This document shows positions 59,889 through 64,000 of a stretch of 64,000 nucleotides of DNA, piece after piece. Each line of letters opens with the position of its first letter. Position 1 is the first letter of the stretch. The stretch covers positions 1 through 64,000 of the forward strand of contig JADKIC010000027.1 in assembly GCA_016721435.1 (NCBI GenBank). Direction: 5' to 3'. A model generated the notes under the pieces. That model did no database searches. It had not been told where the DNA came from and worked only from the letters and a program-made list of their open reading frames with translations. The translations under genes were made by a program, and so were the position numbers. This DNA is from Bacteroidota bacterium (GTDB taxonomy: Bacteria > Bacteroidota > Bacteroidia > AKYH767-A > OLB10).

Positions 59889-60200
59889 TTATTTGATGAT
59901 ACGGCTAATGTATTTATAAACCAATCCTGCGGCCGCCATTTCCACTGTTTTTAACACTGATGAATACTTTTGCTTGTTCCCCTCTCCGGGAATCAATTTC
60001 AAAATAGCAGTATTGATTGTGGTGAAAATGCCCGATGCTTTATCAAATTGGGAACTGTTAAAAGGAAGAAAACTATTGATAGCCATCTTGCCTAAATTAT
60101 TCTCCAGAAACTTCAATTTTTCAGTGAGAGCCTTCTCTCTCATTTGTATTTCCGTTTTTAATCTGGCTTGCTCAATATGTAGTTTTTCCAGTGGTTTCAT
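59889..60200 (-). CDS. Small helical protein of unknown function (third gene of YtxH operon)
   Basis: 103 residues starting MKPLEKLHIEQARLKTEIQM. A charged helix of about 45 residues (REKALTEKLKFLENNLGKMA) is followed by a serine/asparagine link and a weakly hydrophobic C-terminal helix VEMAAAGLVYKYISRIIK. Overlaps the end of the holin-like gene by 29 nt. Likely a peripheral or membrane-associated partner of the two preceding envelope proteins. No family recognised. Confidence 0.7.
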   Translation of the reverse strand: MKPLEKLHIEQARLKTEIQMREKALTEKLKFLENNLGKMAINSFLPFNSSQFDKASGIFTTINTAILKLIPGEGNKQKYSSVLKTVEMAAAGLVYKYISRIIK

Positions 60201-60570
60201 GGGATGAATTTTCGTCTTTTTGCTTTTCCTTTAATAATTGTTCTATGATTTTTTGCATCATACTTTGTTCTATTTTCTCCTTAAAACTGATAAATAAAAT
60301 AAAAACGAGTAAGTCAAATCCGGAAACTATGGCAAAGCCCAATAGTTCATCATTTAGCCATCTTCCCAAATAAAGTGCCAGTGTAATCGAAATAAAAAAG
60401 AAAGTAAAGAATCCGAATGCCGCAAGTAAGAGAACACTGGTGGCAGATGCCATGGCTTTTGCCATTTTCTCATAGGCCACTAACTTTCCATATTCTATAC
60501 GGGCTTCGACATAAGCAGAAATTTCTTTTCTCAAATCACGTCCGAAACTACTGAATGTTTGATCTTCCAT
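60172..60570 (-). CDS. Phage-holin-3-6/DUF1469-like membrane protein
   Basis: 132 residues from ATG 60570 (MEDQTFSSFGRDLRKEISAY). An amphipathic N-terminal helix (VEARIEYGKLVAYEKMAKAM) precedes two membrane helices, SVLLLAAFGFFTFFFISITL and LLGFAIVSGFDLLVFILFIS, then a charged tail. This is the layout of the DUF1469 (phage holin superfamily 3-6) proteins that accompany YtxH genes in envelope-stress operons; not a phage gene here. Its start follows the YtxH stop by 4 nt. Confidence 0.82.
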   Translation of the reverse strand: MEDQTFSSFGRDLRKEISAYVEARIEYGKLVAYEKMAKAMASATSVLLLAAFGFFTFFFISITLALYLGRWLNDELLGFAIVSGFDLLVFILFISFKEKIEQSMMQKIIEQLLKEKQKDENSSHETTGKTTY

Positions 60571-60574
60571 GTGA

Positions 60575-60787
60575 CTAAGCCTTTTTTTCGTGCATTGCAT
60601 TTATATCGTCAATAAACTCTTTTCCCTTCCCCATCTGCTTATCAAACTCATCTTTTACCTTATTGGCAGCTTCTTTGACATCCGCTAATAGTTCTTCGGA
60701 TTTGCCACTCACCATGAGATATCCAATAGCAGCACCAACAGCCGCTCCAACGATGAAGGAGAGTATTAATCCTGATTTCCGTTCCAT
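60575..60787 (-). CDS. YtxH domain protein
   Basis: 70 residues. One membrane helix with small residues, SFIVGAAVGAAIGYLMVSGK, followed by an amphipathic helix LADVKEAANKVKDEFDKQMG, the typical YtxH arrangement. Function unknown; linked to general or envelope stress. First of three genes on one message (YtxH, holin-like, helical protein), preceded by a -7 box. Confidence 0.88.
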   Translation of the reverse strand: MERKSGLILSFIVGAAVGAAIGYLMVSGKSEELLADVKEAANKVKDEFDKQMGKGKEFIDDINAMHEKKA

Positions 60788-60804
60788 TTGAATTTTGATT
60801 TTCT

Positions 60805-60812
60805 CAAAGTTA
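60805..60812 (-). promoter_or_regulatory. -7 promoter element of the YtxH operon
   Basis: TAACTTTG on minus (60812 to 60805), 17 nt before ATG 60787, fits TAnnTTTG with a leader of about 12 nt. No TTG at the usual spacing. Confidence 0.5.
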
Positions 60813-60979
60813 CCAAATTATTGGAACAAGTCATTTTGAAATTCAATGAGGATAAATAATGATTATTGTCATTTTTCGTGATAAGGGAAACAACTTGATA
60901 AAATGATTAAGTGCTAAAGAATCAAGTCATGTGCTAAAATGAAACAGGACATAAAATATATACGATGTTAACATGAAGT

Positions 60980-61965
60980 TCACGCCATGGCTTTGTTTAA
61001 ATCAAGATCAAATCCGCATTTAAAGTGACCTTCCGGACATTGCCTATGTCCATGTAATCCGCAAGGCCGACAGGGTAATCCATTGACTTCAATAATTTTG
61101 GAATTGTCAGACAATGGGCCAAAACCAAATGCCGGAATTGTGCTGCAATAAAAAGCGACCACCGGGGCGTTCATTGCTGAAGTAATATGAAGAGGTGCAG
61201 AGTCATTTACGTAGTTCATTGTAGCATCCTTCATCAATGCTGCCGTTTGAAGAAAAGTGAGTTTCCTGCGAGATTTATAAGATTTGATGAAGGGATATTG
61301 CTTTTAATGTTCTCACAGGCTGTTAAATCTGCAGGTCCTCCCAGAAGATAAATTGGAGAATCCGGACGTTTTTGACGAAGCAATTGGATGAGTTCATTCC
61401 ATTTTTTAGCCGGCATCTGCTTAGTGAACCATACAGAAGTTGGTGCTAAACAAAAATAAGATCCGACTTTAAATGATTCAACTGTTTTAAAGTCATCTCC
61501 GGAAGGAAATAAGGAAGGGCGCAGCTGATTTTTTGCTCCGAATTTTTCAATTAGTTTTAGATTTCGTTCGGTTTCATGAGTGATTTGCTTCGAATCAATT
61601 TCATGAACAATTCTACTCGTAAAAAGAGCGGAAAGAGGATTTTTACTGAAGCCAATCTTTTCTTTTGCTCCGCTAAATGCTGTTAAAATACCGGTGGAAA
61701 GGAACCGTTGCAGATTGATAACGATATCATATTGATGACTTCTTATCCTCTTGAACACATGAAGTAAATTCAAACTCTTATTACTCTTTTTATCCCAAAT
61801 CAGTACTTGGTGAATCGCAGGGTTGTTTTCCAAAAGTGATTCGTTCCCCTTCCGTACCAACACATCGATTTCAGCAGAGGGGTAAAGACGACACATTTCA
61901 GCAATTACGGGGGTGGCCAAAATGACATCACCTATAAAAGCAGTTTGAATAATCAGGATTTTCAA
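60980..61965 (-). CDS. Family 9 glycosyltransferase (heptosyltransferase-like; one frameshift)
   Basis: About 328 residues. GT9 signatures: MKILIIQTAFIGDVILATPV at the start, YPSAEIDVLVRKGNESLLEN, VINLQRFLSTG, KIGFSKNPLSALFTSRIVHE, FCLAPTSVWFTKQMPAKKWN and, after a shift near 61245-61260, LMKDATMNYVNDSAPLHITS, AMNAPVVAFYCSTIPAFGFG and PCRPCGLHGHRQCPEGHFKC, a Cys-rich end also seen in heptosyltransferase II. It adds a sugar (heptose-like) to the LPS core or a related glycolipid. The start overlaps the stop of the upstream secreted protein gene by 4 nt. Confidence 0.9.
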
Positions 61966-62587
61966 AGCCGGGTGCTGGTCGTTAAAGGATGGCGCTCATT
62001 GTATTTTTCAATGTAACGGATTAATAACTGTCGCTTGTGCTTTAAATTAGCAATGGCCATGTATTCGTCGTAGAGTTCATTGTCATGTCCTTTTAGAAAT
62101 TCTTCCATCGAAGAAATAGAATATGCATGAAATTCTCCCGTTTCAAAATCCATCATTCTTGGAATTACGTCCTTTGCATGATCAATGGTCACAGGAGAAA
62201 GTGGCGCGTTTTTAATAGGATAGGATTCTGTAAAATAACAGAGACTGCCAACAATAGTGAACTTATGTCCAATTCCTTTCCGTTGAATATATACATCTCC
62301 ATCATCGGCAAAAGCAAAAACGGAATCAGGTGGAATTGGATTCTTTTTTCCGAAATTATTAATATAAAAAAGGCTGTCGGTTTTGAACCATTGTTTGACA
62401 CTAATGGTCTTTTCAGTTTTCACTTGAAGTTGTGCAGGTTGGATTCCCGGTTTACCTTCCTTTCAATTGCCGGAAGCTGAGATAGACTCCATCGGGCAGT
62501 GTAACCGACTTCGTGATTTCTTTGTTTTGGGAAGGTTTGTCCTGAACTCCATAAAGGAATTAGGAGCAGGAGGAGGAGTTTATGCAT
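61962..62587 (-). CDS. Secreted protein of unknown function (frameshifts), coupled to GT9
   Basis: About 208 residues from ATG 62587: signal peptide MHKLLLLLLLIPLWSSGQTF, then, after shifts near 62530 and 62460, EITKSVTLPDGVYLSFRQLK, PGIQPAQLQVKTEKTISVKQ, WFKTDSLFYINNFGKKNPIP and SVFAFADDGDVYIQRKGIGH. The rest is beta-rich and ends with a basic helical tail (LKHKRQLLIRYIEKYNERHP). No family recognised. A nearly leaderless -7 box precedes it, and the ATGA overlap with GT9 ties the two together. Confidence 0.7.
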
Positions 62588-62593
62588 TTCATG

Positions 62594-62601
62594 CAAAGTT
62601 A
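62594..62601 (-). promoter_or_regulatory. -7 promoter element of the secreted protein/GT9 operon
   Basis: TAACTTTG (62601 to 62594) fits TAnnTTTG and ends 6 nt before ATG 62587, which implies almost no leader. Confidence 0.45.
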
Positions 62602-62623
62602 TAACCTGAATCGCAATTGCTCC

Positions 62624-63785
62624 CTATAATTTTCTTAACAAATCAGTGGCTTGCTGTTCAAATTCACCGTGAAAGGGTATAACCTTTTCAAGTGCCTTTT
62701 TAGAAGCGCGTTGGTTTTTTGTTTTCATAAAGGATAATCCACAGTACCACCAGGCTGCTTCCTCATATTTTTTATCTCCGGATTGCAGGTACTTTTCCAA
62801 ATGGGTGATGGCTGAATGCGGGTTGTCGATGGATAAATAGGAAAGTCCGAGATAAAAAGATGGCTTCCGGATGATTGCTTTGGCCTAAGTACTTTATGGC
62901 CTCCTGATAGTTTTGTTGCTGATAGGCTACTATTCCTGCGCGATAACCGGATTCGTCTTCTGCACGTTGAGGTGCGGAACTGGCCGGAGCTGTATGAGTC
63001 CTTGATTTTTTTGCTGAAGTAATTTCAACCTGCTCTTTCATTACTGCTGTTGCTCCGGCATTTTGATCGGGCACATTACTAAATTCATTCGCAGCACTAG
63101 CAGGCTGCCTCACCGCTGTAAGGCTATCTGCCTTGCTAAGTGATTCACTTTTAGTCCTATCATCTTCTCTGTCCGAAAGTGCCATTTTTTCTTCTTGTGC
63201 TGCAACAGCACGTTGATTGTAATCCGCTACATCTTCTGCAGGAGTTGTCCTATCAGCTTCTTCCGTCGTACTTTGCTCTGCATCTTTTATGGGCACCTTT
63301 TTCGTCAGCTTATTTGAAGGTAATGGCTCTTGATTTAAACTTATTTCTTTTTCAGAAAGGACAGTTCCCGGAGTCTGAAGGACTACTGAATCTATGGGTG
63401 CAGGATAAGGTTTAAATTCCTGGGTGAACAATTCCATTTCATCCTTTTTGGGCAGTATAAGAAATAAGACTGCCGTACTCACCACTAATAATGCGAATGC
63501 AGCCGCCATTCTCCAGGGGAAAAGCACCTTGACTTTTTCTTCTTTTTCGCCACGTAACAGCACATCAATTTCAGTATGGAGCTGATCATCAATTGCAGTT
63601 ATTTGACTTTTGTTCGCCATCCCCTCAAGTCCGGTCATCGCATCATCACAAAGCTCGCATTCAAGCAAATGATTTTCAATACGATGCTGCTCGGAATCGG
63701 ATAGGTTGCCGTTTAGATACTGCACCATCTCTTCCCGGGTTAAACAGGAACCGTATTTATTGATATCTGAATCCTGATTATTCAT
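62624..63785 (-). CDS. Anti-sigma factor-like zinc-finger membrane protein with C-terminal TPRs (one frameshift)
   Basis: About 387 residues. N-terminal zf-HC2 motif in EQHRIENHLLECELCDDAMT (H-x(5)-Cys region with CxxC: HLLECELC), one membrane helix AAAFALLVVSTAVLFLILP near residues 93-112, a long acidic/Ser/Thr-rich periplasmic linker (TTEEADRTTPAEDVADYNQR), and C-terminal TPRs: RAGIVAYQQQNYQEAIKYLG, then after a shift near 62855-62862 YLGLSYLSIDNPHSAITHLE and WWYCGLSFMKTKNQRASKKA. It overlaps the sigma factor end by 8 nt, so it is the probable membrane anti-sigma factor; the TPR end may sense envelope proteins. Confidence 0.87.
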
Positions 63786-64000
63786 TTCTGCTCATGATCA
63801 TTTTCAAATTTCTCTTTCCATTTTGAATATAGCTCTTTACCTGATTCAGGGTAAATCCGGTGATAGATGCTACTTGCTGATAGCTTTTTTCCTCCAGATA
63901 GAAGAGCTTTATACATTCTTGTTGATGAGGTTCGAGATGTAAAAGTGCCGACTCCATGACTTGCAATTGCTTCTCTTTCTCACCACTATCTTCATTTACC
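63778..64000 (-). CDS. RNA polymerase sigma-70 (ECF-type) factor, partial, region 4
   Basis: Open at the window edge. The visible C-terminal part reads VNEDSGEKEKQLQVMESALL, HLEPHQQECIKLFYLEEKSY, QQVASITGFTLNQVKSYIQN and GKRNLKMIMSRNE: sigma region 4 with a helix-turn-helix (YQQVASITGFTLNQVKSYI). The N-terminal region 2 lies outside. Its stop overlaps the anti-sigma-like gene by 8 nt, the usual translational coupling of sigma/anti-sigma pairs. Confidence 0.92.
   Translation of the reverse strand, partial: VNEDSGEKEKQLQVMESALLHLEPHQQECIKLFYLEEKSYQQVASITGFTLNQVKSYIQNGKRNLKMIMSRNE

Noticed and set aside
60172..60570. Phage holin as evidence for a prophage
   Set aside because: DUF1469-type proteins are housekeeping envelope genes, and no lysin or other phage gene is adjacent.
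1..64000. tRNA or rRNA genes, insertion sequences, prophage
   Set aside because: None seen: no acceptor/T-loop pairs, no transposase, integrase or phage structural genes. The holin-like gene at 60172-60570 belongs to a YtxH envelope operon.

Overview
The window is a chromosomal segment from a member of the Bacteroidota. The evidence is: several secreted proteins ending in a type IX secretion (T9SS) sorting domain; LruC, SprB-repeat and DUF4199 proteins; promoters of the TAnnTTTG (-7) / TTG (-33) type with no Shine-Dalgarno sequences; a short 4.5S-type SRP RNA; and low G+C. There is no rRNA or tRNA gene, so placement below phylum is not possible from this window.

Layout. 0-12 kb: DUF4199 membrane protein (cut by the window edge), SRP RNA, transaldolase/fructose-6-phosphate aldolase, a broken secreted TPR protein, a GNAT acetyltransferase, a secreted M36 metallopeptidase, tRNA-modification and tRNA-maturation genes (miaA, cca) flanking a pRiA4b ORF-3-like protein, and a membrane-anchored SGNH hydrolase. 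12-28 kb: a coiled-coil orphan, DUF2267, a DUF1800/DUF1501 pair, DoxX, a secreted subtilase with a lipoprotein, mnmA, an ABC exporter coupled to truA, a glycosyltransferase, tpiA, and a beta-helix/LruC secreted pair. 28-48 kb: a polysaccharide locus. Its core is eleven same-strand genes (47551 down to 32076) with gaps of at most about 30 nt: five-PAS hybrid histidine kinase, single-domain response regulator, a receiver-like domain fused to the initiating sugar-phosphate transferase, half-length TolC-like outer-membrane protein, Wzc-like chain-length protein lacking kinase residues, flippase, O-antigen ligase/polymerase and four glycosyltransferases. Two divergent accessory operons (28.1-29.9 and 30.1-32.0 kb) add two glycosyltransferases, an acyltransferase and a methyltransferase. 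kdsA (Kdo synthesis) follows. 48.5-64 kb: a decayed region holding the remains of an ECF sigma factor and partner, an rRNA methyltransferase, secreted M1 aminopeptidase, a large Gly-rich/SprB-repeat surface protein, a DASS anion transporter, a MarR/YceI pair, a YtxH/holin-like envelope operon, a family 9 glycosyltransferase with a secreted protein, and a sigma factor/anti-sigma-TPR pair cut by the window edge.

Quality warning. More than twenty genes, including usually essential ones (miaA, mnmA, truA, cca, an MsbA-like exporter), are interrupted by one- or two-base shifts that restore an excellent protein when joined, often in homopolymers. This most likely reflects sequencing or assembly error rather than decay. 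I annotate such genes over their full reconstructed span and name the break. Three lesions look different: an in-frame TAG in DUF1800, loss of about 30 catalytic codons from cca, and the heavily damaged ECF sigma remnant.

The most interesting unit is the polysaccharide operon, whose first three genes suggest that a phosphorelay acts directly on the initiating sugar transferase, and whose export components are unusual (no Wza, a one-repeat TolC-like protein instead).
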